The position numbers and the translations under genes were made by a program. Source: Leucocoprinus leucothites (Eukaryota > Basidiomycota > Agaricomycetes > Agaricales > Agaricaceae). Taken from it: a stretch of 64,000 nucleotides of DNA. Below are positions 46,901 through 59,617 of this stretch, piece by piece. The notes under the pieces are model-generated. The model was not told the origin of the DNA. It saw only the letters and a program-made list of their open reading frames with translations, and did no database searches. The DNA is taken from positions 1-64,000 of the forward strand of contig JAACJO010000026.1 of the NCBI GenBank assembly GCA_013368445.1, read 5' to 3'. Position 1 is the stretch's first letter. Each line of letters starts with the position of its first letter.

Positions 46901-49278
46901 ATGCCTGAACTTCATTTTCTCGCTAAACTCTTTGACTGCTTTTGCTGGGCTGTAGATTCCATCTGGTCCAGAGTTCCTGCTCCTCGACCTACACCTCTGC
47001 CTCAGCAACCGCCTCCCACCCCTCGGCTTTCCACAGCCCCTACCCCTCCTCCCGCGCTTCCTAACCCGGAGCCTCAGAATCCCGCACCACCTACTTCGTC
47101 TCCTTCTATCCTGCCACCTACCGCTTCCTCACCACTGCAGCATGCCCACGCACATGACTTTGTCCTCAGTAACCCTCAGTTCAATCATTTCTCCCCTTCC
47201 CCTACTATCCTAGCACCTACTGCTTCCTCACCACCGCAGCATGTCCACGCACATGAGATGTTCCACAACGCACACCATCTTGTTTTCAACGGCTCTCAAT
47301 TCAACGAATCCTCCCCTGCGGGCTCTGGTGAGCTTCACACTGTCCTCGAACTAGGCTGCTGATCTCATGTAGTAATTAGGCATCGAACGACTCCTCAGTC
47401 ACTCAATGCCGGACGCATTCCACAACTCCAGCGCTCGCTACCCACCCCCAAAATGTCATCTTGGTACCCGAAAGGATTACATCGCGCTCGTCACGGACTG
47501 GGTACTGGGAGTCTCAGATCGTAAAGAGCCCATTCTCTGGATGCGCGGTCCCTTTGGTGTCGGCAAGTCAGCTGTTGCGCAGAGCTGCGCCGAGGGCCTA
47601 GAGCCCATTAACAAACTCGCTGCCGCCCTCTTCTTTTCCCACTCTAATGCGGATAGCCAACGTGTCTTTGCGTCGGTCGCGTATCAAGTTGCTGCTATAT
47701 GCCCCTCATTCTGGGAAATTGTCGACAAACGGATGATCAATGACCCTGCTCTCGTGACAAAATCATTACCCACCCAGTTCAAGGACCTGCTTGTCCACCC
47801 CCTTGATAAGGTTGACACTGCAGGGAATGGTCTTGATGGGCGTGTTGTGATTATTGATGGGTTGGATGAGTGCCGTGGAACGGCAGCCCAGCGCGAGATT
47901 ATTGAGATCATTGCAGCTTCCGCTCGCAATCGTACCACGCCCTTCCGCTGGTTCATCACCAGCCGGCCCGAAGACGCTATCATCCGGACCATGAATTCCG
48001 CCGCCGTATCCCCCGTTTGTTCTCGTATTGAACTTCCTGTATCGCGGGCGATTGATCACGAGATCCTAACGTACCTGACCGATGAGTTCAAGAAGATCCA
48101 GAAGAGTTACAGCCTTCCCAAGTCATGGCCATCGGAGGAGGCCCTTGCCCTCCTTGTTAAACATGGTGCTGGGCTTTGGATCTATGTAGCGACAATGGTT
48201 CGTTTCATCAAGGATGAAAACTCTTATGGCCCAAAAGACCAGCTGCAGATTGTGCTCAGGTTCATAAAGGATGTCTCTACTAAAGCTGGGATGGACAACC
48301 CGTTGGCGGAGATGGATTTTTTCTATACCCTGATCATGCAACGGACCTCACTGAAGCTCAGGACAATGGTTTTGAAAATCCTCCTGATCCATTCCTTTGA
48401 TAATTGGAGTCCGACCCATATTGCCAATGTCCTTCAACTTTCTGCAGAGCAACTCCGCCATGCTTGTGCTTCCATCCAGTCAGTCATGGAGCTTCAAGGC
48501 TCTGATCTTGGTCATACAAACATGAACTTGTACCATGCATCATTCCTTGATTTTATGAAAGATCCCCTGCGATCTAAGGAGCTATGTATTTATGGTGACT
48601 TGTTGGTTCAGTGGCGACAGGAGCTTTTAGTGTGGCTGCATGAAGTTTGTTCCTGCAGTACAGGTACTGTATTTTTCAAACTCATCTACTGTTCGCTACT
48701 CTGACAAGGCATGATGTCACTTGCAGGTTCCTCACACATTGTGTCCTCCCCAGACACCACCCCACAAGAAGATGAATTACACACCTATCACTATTCCCTT
48801 GTTTTAGTTTGCTTTTGGCGGCTTTGTGAAGTACCCACAGACCAGCTTGATCCCCAGACTGCTATGTCTGTTGTAGAACTTCCCTTCAACAAAATGCTAA
48901 GGCTGGTGTATGATGGTTTCCGGTGGCCAATTAATGCCACTAGAGTAAGAAATGATGTAAGTTTCCAATACTATTTGCTTCCTCACATTACATTCATTAT
49001 GTGACTCCAAACTCTTGCTTGCAGCTCCCAGCTGAACTTTGTGACAAAATCATCCGAAGGGGCAAGTGTCCAATCTCAGGGTGCACAAACACTGAGAATG
49101 TCTGGATATTGGGTCATGGAGAGAATGAATCAGTCCCTAGGCAGCGGGGGGATGTGTTTTGGGTGGCAAGAAACAATGATGTAAGTAGTCACTTGCTTTG
49201 TTATTTTCTCTGAGTATTCTGATTACTTTATTTAAGCCACCTGGTGGTGTATGTATCTGCCAAGCTGGATACTGGTAG
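46901..49278 (+). CDS. NACHT-domain NLR-like protein
   Basis: Putative signal-transducing NTPase of the fungal NLR type, cytosolic. Five exons: 46901-47327, 47380-48663, 48727-48956, 49025-49180, 49237-49278; all introns are 52-68 bp with GT..AG ends and keep frame, giving 712 residues. Residues about 25-140 are Pro-rich with an internal repeat (SSILPPTASSPLQHAHAH and a second similar unit). The NACHT domain has Walker A GPFGVGKS (about 197-204), Walker B VVIIDGLDEC (about 296-305) and FRWFITSRPE as a sensor-like motif, followed by a helical region. The last 140 residues contain no WD40, ankyrin or TPR repeats, so the usual ligand-sensing part is missing or very short. The last exon is tiny and the least certain. 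No N-terminal effector domain is recognised. Confidence 0.82.
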
Positions 49279-49874
49279 GCAGAAAAGTAATATGGGGTAT
49301 TTTAATGATGATGACTTGAGTTCTAACAATTCTTCCTGCTCTGATGGTTCTGTTATATCAATCTGTATTAGTGATAGTAGTTTATTTAAGAACGAAGGAG
49401 TTTGTGACTTCTGCCATACCTGGCTGTCTTGGTTGTTGATTCCTAAAATTCATGTGAGCATGCCCCATAGTGTCATACATGTTTCCAACATTTATCTTTA
49501 TTTACCAAATAGACCCTGCAAATTGAATCTTTAATCAACAAAAATCTCATCTAGTTTTGATTTTTGACTCACAACAAAGCAGGGACATTAATCTAAGCAG
49601 GTAAGCATTATTTGATGAAATTACTCTAAGATACAGTTTACATGTGCGAGAGAGTATGCAAACACATGTACGAAAACAATTAAGTGTCAAAGAAGTACTG
49701 ATCCATCTATGCAGAAATAGTTTGTATGGGACAATGATGAAATATTGACAATGGAATGGGGATTGCGGAGGGAGTAAGTAATTAATAAGTCAACAAGCAA
49801 ACACAGCAAAGGCATCAACCAACGAAAACCCAACTCGTAAAACGCTAACGCAACGAAAGAAGGAAGGGGGAAGC
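49279..49874. other. Intergenic between convergent NLR and RPO41
   Basis: The two genes are convergent. No supported gene lies between them. An open stretch at 49,279-49,534 in the NLR's direction (acidic, Ser-rich) could be an alternative NLR 3' part. The rest is A/T-rich 3' flank. Confidence 0.5.
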
Positions 49875-52800
49875 CTACGAGAAGAAATACTGACTCGATT
49901 TAATCTTCCTCACCTCAAACTCTCCCTTCTGCGGCAAAGGCGGGAATAAATCCGAAAGATTCACAAACTTACCCATAAGCTTAACGATCGCCTCCTTCTG
50001 CTGCTCCTTCTTCTCCCTCGCCGCCTTCGCCTGATACGTCTCTCCCACCATCCCAATAACGCCATCATCCTCTTCCGCATCAGCAGACGAGGAAAACAGC
50101 TTCGCATCGGCAGACTCGAGATCATTCAAGAGTTCTCGAACGGCTCCGGCATCCTTGACAGCTCGCGATTCGTCAATGGTGGACACGTCCTCATTGACAA
50201 CGACTAGATCTTTCAGCGAAGCAAGCGAGGAAGCTTGTTCAGGCGTAGCATAGATCCTACTTCCGGCGTCGTAAAGCTTCTTCGCGAGGCTCGTATTGCT
50301 CAGACTCATCAGAGGGACCTTGAAGTTGTGGTACCGTCTCGAAAACTACAAAAGAAAATATAAGTATCCTCCTCATACCATAGGTCGCATCCACATACCT
50401 CGCTACGGAGCTCCTCCAACACGTTAGACTCATGCAAAGAAATAAAAGTATCTCGAATGACTTCCGACATCGTATCAATATCAGACGCATGTGTCCAATA
50501 CGAATCATGCACCGAAGCAAACGTCAAACCCTTTTTCTACACGGAACGTCAGCACATTAATCAACACCCAACATTATCATCGCAACTCACCCTACACCCG
50601 AGCGCAGTCAACATCATATGCGTAGCATCCAAACTATGAATAAAGTTAGGCGGGAATGCCGACGCCTGCTTCACCGAATTCACTACAAGACCCTATTAGC
50701 AACTAGTCCTCCCCAACATGTCAACACACATACCTTCAGCCATCGAATTCGGATCCGAAATATACACAGTCTGGATAGCCGTCATAATTTGCTTCCTCAC
50801 CGTCTTCCTATACGGTTGCACAATCGGCAATCCAAGCGGCGTAGTCCAGATCACACTCGTCATCTGCTCCTTCTTCAACACATCCATAGGCAACGGCTTG
50901 ACCCTTCTCGCCTTCGGCATCTTAAGCTTGACCATTTTCGCCTTCTTAACTATCTTCTGTCCCTCGCCCTCACCCTCACCCTCACTCGCAGCGGCGGCTT
51001 CATTCTCGAGAGCAATAGAAAGCTTGGTTTTCCGTTTCAACCCAGCAGCTTCAGCCAACTGATCGGCCTTCTCCTTCCTTTTCTGCTCCGCAACGGCCCT
51101 CTCAATCTGTGCAAACTGGCGTTGCTCCTTCGTCCCATGATACTCAGCCATGAGTTCCGGAATACGCTGTTCGGGAATGGCTTTGGATATGATGCGAGCG
51201 CAGAGGTTGAGCCATGTTTGAATGGATTTAGCTCCCGAAAAGAGGTTGCCGATACATCCTAGCACGACGTGTGCGAGGTAGGCTGCAGCGGGCCAACATT
51301 CCTCTTCCTCGATATCCCCTCGGTCTTTGAGCTGTCTCTCGATCTGTTCACGCGCACCGATGTAGGTAACACCATACACCGTGGTCATAACCTATCGCCA
51401 GAAAAAGCCATCGGCCTCCACTCAAACACAAACTTAAGAAAGACACTCACGGTCTGCTTAACAACCTTCCTCGTAATCTTACCCTGTAACATCAACGCAT
51501 ACTTCTCCCCTTTCAGCACATCCTTCTCAATCACCTCCTCCACCATCCTCCCAACATGGCTATACACATCACTCGGCTTATCCCCAGCAACCAGATTCAC
51601 CTGCTGCGCACCCTTCATATCACCACCCAGCGCCGCATAATGTTGTAACCCATTACACGTCCCATCCTGATGCACAGGCAAATTCGACTCGAAAGTATAC
51701 GGGTTCCCTGATTCCAAAGCGGCGTTCAACTCCATCGATGCAGCGAGGAACTGCCATGGATCGCCAGCCGATAACCACCACTTCGAGCCGTTGAGAGGGT
51801 TAGTGGCCGTCTCGCGGATTTGCTCAGTGTGCTCGTCCACCCATTTCACGCGCTCGTCGAAATTGGCCTTGTCGTAGCCGTACAAGTTGGCGATGTGGAT
51901 TTTGAGCCATCGAAGACCGCGTTCGCCAAGTGGCTTTGTCTCAGCGAAAGTGAGAAGGCCACGACACAAATCGTCGCCAATGTGGTTGAGATGCGCAGGT
52001 ACAGGGTATGCACGACCACGGAAGTCAAGATTATGCGGGAAGTAGAACGTATCATTGAGGAACTATTAAAAGAAAAAATCAGCTCCGCGCCTTTCATGAC
52101 AAATTGCCGACTTACAGCTCTGGCAATCTCCATCTTGTAATTCACACTACACCTATCCGAATGATTATTCGCCTTGGCCTGATTATATGCCCTCAACCTC
52201 TGCATGTACACGCTCCTCGCCTTCATATCCGTAGCCACATTCTCCGGCTCCTCAGGTGCAGGCTTATCATACGCCGCAGGCGGAACCTTACCCATGCGTT
52301 CACCCGAATTCCATACCTGAATCACCACGTCAAAGACTTTACGGTTGATCTTCCAGGGCGTGGAACCTAGGACATCGAGACCAATGTAGACGTGTTCGAA
52401 CTGACCGTCTTCGGAGGCCTTTTTGAGGACGATGTGCTGTTCGTTGGAGTCTTTGTATCGCATCACCGGAGCTAGAATTCAGAAATGTAAGTGAGGGTTG
52501 ATATGAGAGAGGGGATGGGGAGAACGCACTTTTGCTGTAGATATATCCTCCTGTGTTGTGACTAGTCCAAGGTTGAGGTTTGACGAGCATAGGCAGCTGT
52601 CTTGGGTGCAGAGTATCCTTCAACTGGTCCTTGGCTAAACGTTCCGAAACGACAGGGTTAAGCCTAATCACGCCAAGTTTGGAGCCACGGTAGTACTCGT
52701 ATGAGTGATAGAACGCAGGCTGCATCTCCTTGCTATTAGAAGTCATTAGCACCCGCATATAATCAGTAAAATGAATGAGACTTACATTGTCTCTCCAGTC

Positions 52801-54681
52801 TTCTTACACGTTGTCGTTCTCTCAACCTCTGCAACCTCCATCAAACAATCCACCAAAATCCCGCCAATCTTCGCTCTCGTCACCTGCGTCCACGACTCAC
52901 ACCAGCCTTCAGCCTCCTTCAACCGGTTTGCAGCAGCAAGTCTCCTCGCCCTAAGCGTATTGAGGCCCTTCTCGGAGTAAATTCCATTACTGTCACTCGC
53001 CAGAACTGCCGCAGCGTCAGACGACGAAGGATCGGAAGCCATATCATTGGATACATTCATAGTAGCCGTATCCTTGGATGGCTGATGCTTCTTTGCAATC
53101 TGGGCTTTGTACTCTGCCTCTACGGCCTTGCCAAGCGAAACCACCGCTCTCGTCGTCTTCATCCCATCCGTCAACCCGCCTGACCCCTGTAACCTCATAA
53201 TCTCCAGAATCGTAATCAAACTCAGCCTATTCGCTTTCACCAAAGTCAAATATGGACTGAGCGCCTCCATCTTTTTGATATCCCGATTGAAGAGCTTTTC
53301 ATGTGTGCTTTCAGCCTCAGGCCTCCGCGCTTTTTCGCCTTTGGTGATCTGGGAGATTTCCTTCTCGATACGAGAGCGGAGCTTTTGGTGCCATTCCCAC
53401 ATCCATTTTTGAAGCGTGGTGGCTTTGAGAGCGGGATTGGCGATGCCAATAGAGTCAAGTTTCATGGCTTGTTGTTGGAGACGTTCAAGGGCGACATCGT
53501 AAGCAGATTTCTCGAGGTGTTTTTGGCGCGACATCGCGTCCTCTGTGAGTACGCGTCGGGTATGACTGACATCGGTTAGATGGCGACGGAGTTGGGCGAT
53601 GTTGAAAGGAACGGCGGCATCTTCAATAACGTTACCGTCATCATCTGTTTTCTATAAGAGAAACACGTGAGCTCTTGCGAGACTTGGGTAGGTAAATACC
53701 GAACACCTACAGCTTCACGCATGACAGGCATAACTTCAGGAACGTCCTGTAGCTCATCCTCTGACACAGTCACGGCTTCTGCTTTACCAAGCTCTACAAC
53801 GACCTCGGGGATGTTCAGGTTAACGGCAGCCTGGGAGAGTGTTTTAATGGCATTTGTCGCGGACTCGTGCGTATCGAACACGGTCTCTGCGATGACGAGC
53901 GAGGGTGAGATTTTGCGCTGGTGCATGTTGAGGAGGAGCTGGGAGGGGGTAGGAAGATTGACGCGAGTGCTTGGAGCATCAAAGTCGGTCGAGGATTTTC
54001 GGTGATAGCTGTTGTTCGGGACGTATGTTAGAACATAAAGAAATTTTGAAAGACAAGCGCTTACTGCATCCAGGCCTGGAGCATAAGTCCATAAGTTATC
54101 TTGTTCGGCGCAACGTGTTCTGCACCGCTCTCAAGAATCTCGTAGAGGTCAAACACTTCTCCCAGCCAACTATCCTGGTTCTCGACTTCCTTGTGCGTCG
54201 CCATACCAAAATATGCTTCAATGAACGCATTATACACGCCCGTCTCCAGTAGCGAGCTCGTCTCTCGCTTTCTAAGCTGGCTGAAGATCGCCTTTGCACG
54301 CCCAACATCATACAGGTTATGCAGACACGCATCCATGATACTCATACTTTCCTGGGTCGACGTGTCCGTGAACCATGCATTCTCTTCAGGAACTGTGGTC
54401 GCTGGCGGTGGTGGAGGCAGTACAGTAAATGTCCTGTCGCGAACGAGAAAACGCTCGAGGTCAGTGAGACGTCGTTGCTCACGTTCCTCGGTTTCAGTGC
54501 GAGATGTCTGCTTGACATTGAGGAATGCGGGGTAGGGGACTTGGGGAAGAACTTGTTGGGCTGCAAGACCCGGGGAATTTGTGGGACGGGAGGGGGAAGA
54601 GTAGAGGCGGGCCGGGCGGGGCAGGGCCTGGCGAGACAGCAGCAAAGATGTCTCCAACCGTCGGGCAGCACGCGGCAACAT
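49875..54681 (-). CDS. rpo41: Mitochondrial DNA-directed RNA polymerase
   Basis: Single-subunit, T7-like RNA polymerase that transcribes mitochondrial DNA. Ten exons: 54681-54065, 54008-53711, 53650-52786, 52732-52530, 52472-52116, 52062-51451, 51391-50734, 50682-50591, 50536-50399, 50345-49875. The introns are 51-60 bp and all keep frame; the exons sum to 4311 nt, 1436 residues (yeast Rpo41 has 1351). The start has an Arg/Leu/Ser-rich, acid-free stretch as expected for mitochondrial import. Residues about 120-205 look like a PPR-type helical region. Catalytic motifs: [18 protein letters not shown] (Asp about 913), [14 protein letters not shown] (Lys/Tyr, Tyr about 990) and [11 protein letters not shown] (Asp about 1245). 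The end KSSQYFFS is typical. An unusual charged insert is at about 1065-1150. Confidence 0.96.
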
Positions 54682-55304
54682 CGTCGTAGTCTATGTCTTC
54701 GTAATTTTTTCCGCGCACATATTCTCGCTTCTCGGTATTGCACGTGATACGCTGTGATTCAATTACCGGCTATTTTTGGAAACACCCCTATCCGCGTCGG
54801 CACTCCAGAAGTCTGCACAAGAAATCGGGGTCTGGCGAAGAGAGAAAGGTACAAGGAAGGGATGGGAGGGTACATTTTAGAATTTTCTCCGCATTGACAA
54901 ACTTTGTACTGCATAAATTATATTTTGTCGATCTTTGTATCAGCTTTGAACTTAACCGGGCAAGTCGGAACGGAAGCTGGCGCTAACGACAAAGTCACTC
55001 TCGACCTTCTGATAGCTGCAGTAACTAATGGACAGGCCACTTTCTTGCCAAGCGCCAAGCAATTCGTGAAAATACTCAGAAAGATGCTAGTGACGAAGGA
55101 AATGTTCCCAGGCCATATTTGTACAGTTGGCTCGCGAGGACAACTAGCACGCCCCGCAATCTCTTGCTTCCAACCTCTATCCTCCCTGGAGAGACCTCAG
55201 TACAAAACCATATCTTCGCTTATACTTTACATTAGAGCTGGTGAGAGGCCCACTATCTCGAACTTCCCTTTCAAGCACTCACCAAGCATCCACCTTTATA
55301 GACA
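54682..55304. promoter_or_regulatory. Divergent promoter region of RPO41 and MYND gene
   Basis: About 620 bp separates the start codons of two divergently read genes, so it must hold both promoters. It is CpG-containing. A long open stretch on the + strand (54,904-55,479) overlaps the MYND exon in another frame and lacks family features. No clear TATA box is seen next to RPO41. Confidence 0.5.
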
Positions 55305-56488
55305 ATGCCTCGGGTCGAGCGACAGTGCAGCTTCTGCTGTCAAACAAACCCACCTCCTAAACAATGTGCAGCTTGTAAAAAAGCGTGGTACTGTAGCGTC
55401 GAATGTCAAAAGTATGACTGGGTCAGCCATATCTTTGACTGCAAACCTTCGAGGCCCGTTACAACTGCACATCACCTAGCACTCGCTGCTCATCAAAACC
55501 TCATGCCAGAACACCCACAAACCGTCATAGATTACGGGTTCTCAACAGCTAACCATCACACCATGACCATGTTGCTCGGGTTGTACATTGGCCTCCTTGA
55601 CCCTAACCGACTCGGGGTGAAACCTTACACTTTACACAACTGGAGGCTAGCAGGCACACTAGTCGAAAACATAAAGAAGGAGTTTCAACGACTCCCAGAG
55701 GGATCGAGAGGGGATATTACGCATGGTTCCTACAGAACCAGGACGTGGTCGGCGGGACTAAGGAGAATCAGCAAGAGGAAATCAAATCAGAGGTAGATGA
55801 AGGGGTTCGTCGGGCATGGCGTTTTATTGGTCGGTCACCCACAACCCCTGTGGAAGAAATCCATCGCTGGTTACAATCCCTATCCAAAGAACCTAAGGCC
55901 TGCTTTTTCCTTTACGTGATGCTTCTCTCAGTAACACACCCTGGTCCATCCATTTCAGCATGGATTGATTTCGCTTTCTGTGCTTGTGACAGCCAGGAGG
56001 CCAAAATGGACCTCTCCCAAAAGTACCTATCCCTGATCCACAAGGTCACATTCGACGAATTCTGTAATGCATACGAGTCGCACTCCCTCCTCTCTCTGTC
56101 CAAAGAAAATGGACTCGAAATCACCGATGCCTATATCATTGATGTTCTTGCTTCTCAACCAGGGCACAAGACCGTCTGGTCCATGAAACAATATGTTGAG
56201 AACAAGATCATCAATGGCATCGAGGACACTGAGGTCCGTCCTTCGAGGGCTGTCCTTGTCGACTACGGCTTTCTCAACTGTAAAACCACGGAAGAACACA
56301 AATTGGTAATCGACGTCTACAGAGCATTTTTCGCCATGAAAGCAAGGGCTAATCCACTCGAACTACACAAAGCCTGTATTGAAGGACGCCTCTTCGCATA
56401 TTTTGCGAAGGACTTAGGGTTCAAGCTAAAGCCAAAGCAAACGTATCAGAGGTTGTTGAAAAACTTGAACCCCCTCCCTAACATATGA
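55305..56488 (+). pseudogene. MYND zinc-finger protein gene with a 1-nt frameshift
   Basis: A MYND finger at residues 8-46 (C8, C11, C21, C24, C30, C34, H42, C46; core AWYCSVECQKYDW) binds zinc and usually mediates protein contacts. The rest, about 350 residues, is the alpha-helical tail common in basidiomycete MYND proteins of unknown role. The first frame runs to about 55,716; the family-like sequence then continues in another frame (WFLQNQDVVGG...) to the stop at 56486. The total length is one base short of a multiple of three, so a single missing base near 55,715 would restore 394 codons. This is either a young null allele or a sequencing/assembly error. The downstream part is free of stops, which argues against long decay. 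Confidence 0.8.
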
Positions 56489-57711
56489 CGATCCCCCATC
56501 TCCCCTATAGGATCGTACTCGACTATGTATCCCTTTTTTCGCCTTCGCTCTCCAAGACCGACTGCTTTTATATACCGATCTTTTTTATCTCTTGATGGAG
56601 AACAACGGGATTGTCCCCATAGCTGGGGAACTCATCGCATCCTTCTATGTATTACTTAGCTTGACTATGCTGATGTCCGTGTCCCATCTGACCCTGTATG
56701 CATCTATTCTGCCAGTGATTATTATGATGCTTGCTTTTTCGAAACAAAAAACAAACGCACAGTTCCTACATTAATCTCAAAGTGTCGCGGGCGCCATCGG
56801 ACTTTCCAGCCAACTCTTGTGCGTGGAACACCCCTTTGTGTCCGGTCACTCGGTCGAAACGATAATAATATGCTTGCATATGCACTCACCTTGATTCGGT
56901 CCGCTTTTGACCTCTTCAGCGCTTGTGTAGAGGACCTGACAAGGGGCGAACTGGAACGAGCCGAGTACGATATCTTGTGACAAGAGTGACAGTCGCAGGG
57001 ACCGGTTCACAACTGGCTTGTGTGCGCCAACACAACCGTCCTTACCCAAGATCCTTATGGTTTTGATAGTCAGGCGTCGGGCGTTTAAACCTCCAGTTCT
57101 TTTCACGCCCAGTTATACCCTCCTTCCACGATCGCCGCATGTCCATCCAACGATCAAACATAACAAACGTCCACACGGCCACCGATGAGCTGAAGGTGTT
57201 AAACATACGGTTTGGAGTGGCCTGCCCGCATTCTCCCCGTGATGCGGAACCTGGATCCGTAAAACATGCACCCATCTAATCATGCTGTCAGATTTTATTT
57301 AGCTCAGCCCCAGATTCAGTTACGACCACCCCCCAGCTGCTTCCGGTGCTGTCCCACTTCTTTCTCGGTGAAGCAGCCCCACCGTGCTGTAAAGATCTGA
57401 TGCATGCAGACGCCGCGTGATAGAGCGCTCGCTTTCTGGAACCCCATTAGAAGCAAGGGAAGAGGTTGTGCCGAACTGTCTCGAGCTCCCGTAGTCCATG
57501 CCCCATGTCTTCTTTCCTATACTGCGATAAATTGTGCCTGCGCTATTCATAATCTGCACAGTCCTTTGGTTCTCCAGGCTGAAGAATCCCAGCCTTCACT
57601 CCACCCAGGATAGGTTTCACTGTTCTCGAGAAAATAAAAGCTTATCACTGTTCCATCTTACCCGTGAAACCAATAACCTCCAAAGCCGATTCTCGTTCTG
57701 ATCTCTACCCC
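56489..57711. other. Intergenic, no gene recognised
   Basis: CpG-rich host-like DNA of about 1.2 kb upstream of the first membrane-protein gene. Small open frames (about 56,592-56,774 on +, 57,320-57,559 on -) show no family features. The region before 57712 probably contains the promoter. Confidence 0.5.
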
Positions 57712-59617
57712 ATGGACTTGGGTTTTATAACCGATGGTCTGCTGAGCACGATAGGAGAGAAAATCTCTGAACTACCCGAAATCTTGAAGAACAACTATGT
57801 GCGTTGCGCTGGGTTCTTCGTTTTCGAGGGTGCTTTCGTCGCTTTGGCAGCTTATCTCCAGAAAAACACCATTCCCCTACGATATCCCACTCCCGGATTT
57901 CTCTCACATTTCGACACAACCAAGTTACTCAAGAGCATAATCGCTTTTACACTCAACTCGTGGCAGGGCTGGGCAGTTGCCTTTGCTTCGAGCATCCTAA
58001 AGGATGCGTATAGTCGGGAGTGGAAGGTCATAGATGAGGCGAATGAGAATAAGCCCGAAGCTTTGAAGGTTCCCGTTGATACCGTCTCCACCATCACTGC
58101 CGACAATACAACTCGCTTCAAATACTGGTTGTTCAACCGTGCATCTGCCTCTCCAACCTTCAAATTGGCGGTTATAGCAACCCTCGGCACGGCATGGCTA
58201 ACTTTCGCTGGCCCAGCTACAATCGTAGTTGACGACGGAAAGGAGACACGATCAATCCTTATAGGCGGACTTTTATTTGGCACATCTCAGTTGAGCCGCG
58301 ACATTATGACGATGCAAAATGTCAATAATCTACAACTGGGGTACCAGACCCAGGAGAACTGGATTATTCCTAAACCCGCTTACAACGCCTCGCAAGTCAA
58401 CGGCTTTGAATACATCAGCGACCTCATCTCCTTCAATCATTCATGTCAATGGCACGCTCCGAATTTCGCCAATGTCTCCCCTGTGGGTGGAAAGGTGACC
58501 ATCGGGGGCGAAGACTTCGATTTCAGGCTATTCAAACAACCTCCCAATAGCACGACCCTTGGTATGTTCAATGTACTCCAGTGTCTGCCGCTTACTGAAA
58601 AGGGTTCCAGATACTGCAACATTTGGGAGCGCATTTTATCCCGTCCGCCCATACTTAAGGGCCACCAACGCCATGAACGCCTTCCTCATCTTCGGCGGTA
58701 ATACCTCATTCCCACTCAATGCGGACCCCATAACTGGGAACGCCTCGACTCCGCTCAGCGTGCTGGGAACAAAGGCGACTGGAAACACAATCGACCTCAG
58801 CGGACTTCCGACGGTGTATAATGCATCGTGGTTCGACTTCTCAGCGGGCAGGTTTAGGTCGTCCGACGGCAGCAGCTTTTTGGCGTTTCGTGCACCACTA
58901 GCCACTGCTCTTGTCTGCAATGCGCAAGCGAACCTCACCTCCGGTACAGTGAGCCTTGCGTCGAACCAACTGTCCGTGAAGTCATCCGGTGACGTTCCCC
59001 GAGTGGGCAACCTGAATGACTCTGATATACCCAAATATTTTTCGCTTGCTCTTGACGGATTGAGCAGCCCTGATTCGAACGCATATGTCAGGGCTCCTGA
59101 TCCTCTGGGAGGTTCTGACCCTTTACTTGTGGACGTCACCCCTCTTGCAACCTTCCTTCTACTTTCCCAAGTCGAAGCTGGGAGTTGGGTGAATACGAGT
59201 AACCCTCCACTCTCCCTGGAGCAGATTGGTAAAAACATGGATGCTCTTGTGCTATCTGCGTCGAAAGCACAAAGAGTAGACGGAAACAGCTATTCGAGCC
59301 TAGATGTTCCTCAAAGCTCTGGCCCTATGAACCTCGACGTCACAGGGCCTGTTCCAACTCAAGTTCTTACCTCCAGTTCCGTCTGGTTTTCTCTCACCGG
59401 ACTTTTTGCGCTTGTAACTTTCCCCCTATGTCTTTATATTGCTCATCGTATTAGCAAAGAAAACCGCCCTCTCTACGATGAGGCTCATTCCGCCTCTTCA
59501 CCTTGTTCGTGTAAATGCTCGTGCACTGATTGTTCGTGCAAACGTCCGCCTTCTCCGCCCACTGACCCTCCAGCTTCCTTGAAGGAACCGTTGGGCGACG
59601 AAACATCCATCCACTGA
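57712..59617 (+). CDS. Membrane protein of unknown function, tandem copy 1
   Basis: Unrecognised family. Two exons (57712-58561, 58611-59617; 49-bp intron, GTATGT..TTCCAG) give 618 residues. Start chosen at the ATG at 57712; the same frame is open upstream to 57664, but without an ATG. Hydrophobic segments lie at about residues 31-50, 80-100 and 145-170 and near the C-terminus (WFSLTGLFALVTFPLCLYIAH, about 560-580), with a large presumably extracellular part between that is rich in N-x-S/T sites (NASW, NHSC, NSTT). After the last membrane segment a cytosolic-type tail has the unusual Cys run CSCKCSCTDCSCK and a Pro-rich end. Copy 2 (61344) shares most of the protein, including LSGLPTVYNASWF and DVTPLA.FLLLSQV, but lacks the Cys tail. 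Confidence 0.82.

Noticed and set aside
50618..51262. Plus-strand gene opposite RPO41
   Set aside because: The Arg/His/Leu-rich open frame is the antisense shadow of the RPO41 polymerase exon.
54904..55479. Separate gene upstream of the MYND gene
   Set aside because: The open frame overlaps the MYND-finger exon in another frame, has no family features and lies in the divergent promoter.
55663..55736. Intron joining the two MYND frames
   Set aside because: GTCGAA..CTACAG would keep the frame, but the donor is weak and the removed text is itself protein-like in both frames (KKEFQRLPEGSRG), so a 1-nt frameshift is preferred. RNA-seq could overturn this.
57664..57711. Longer N-terminus for membrane protein copy 1
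   Set aside because: The upstream open stretch begins with GTG, not ATG. The first ATG at 57712 gives a start comparable to copy 2.
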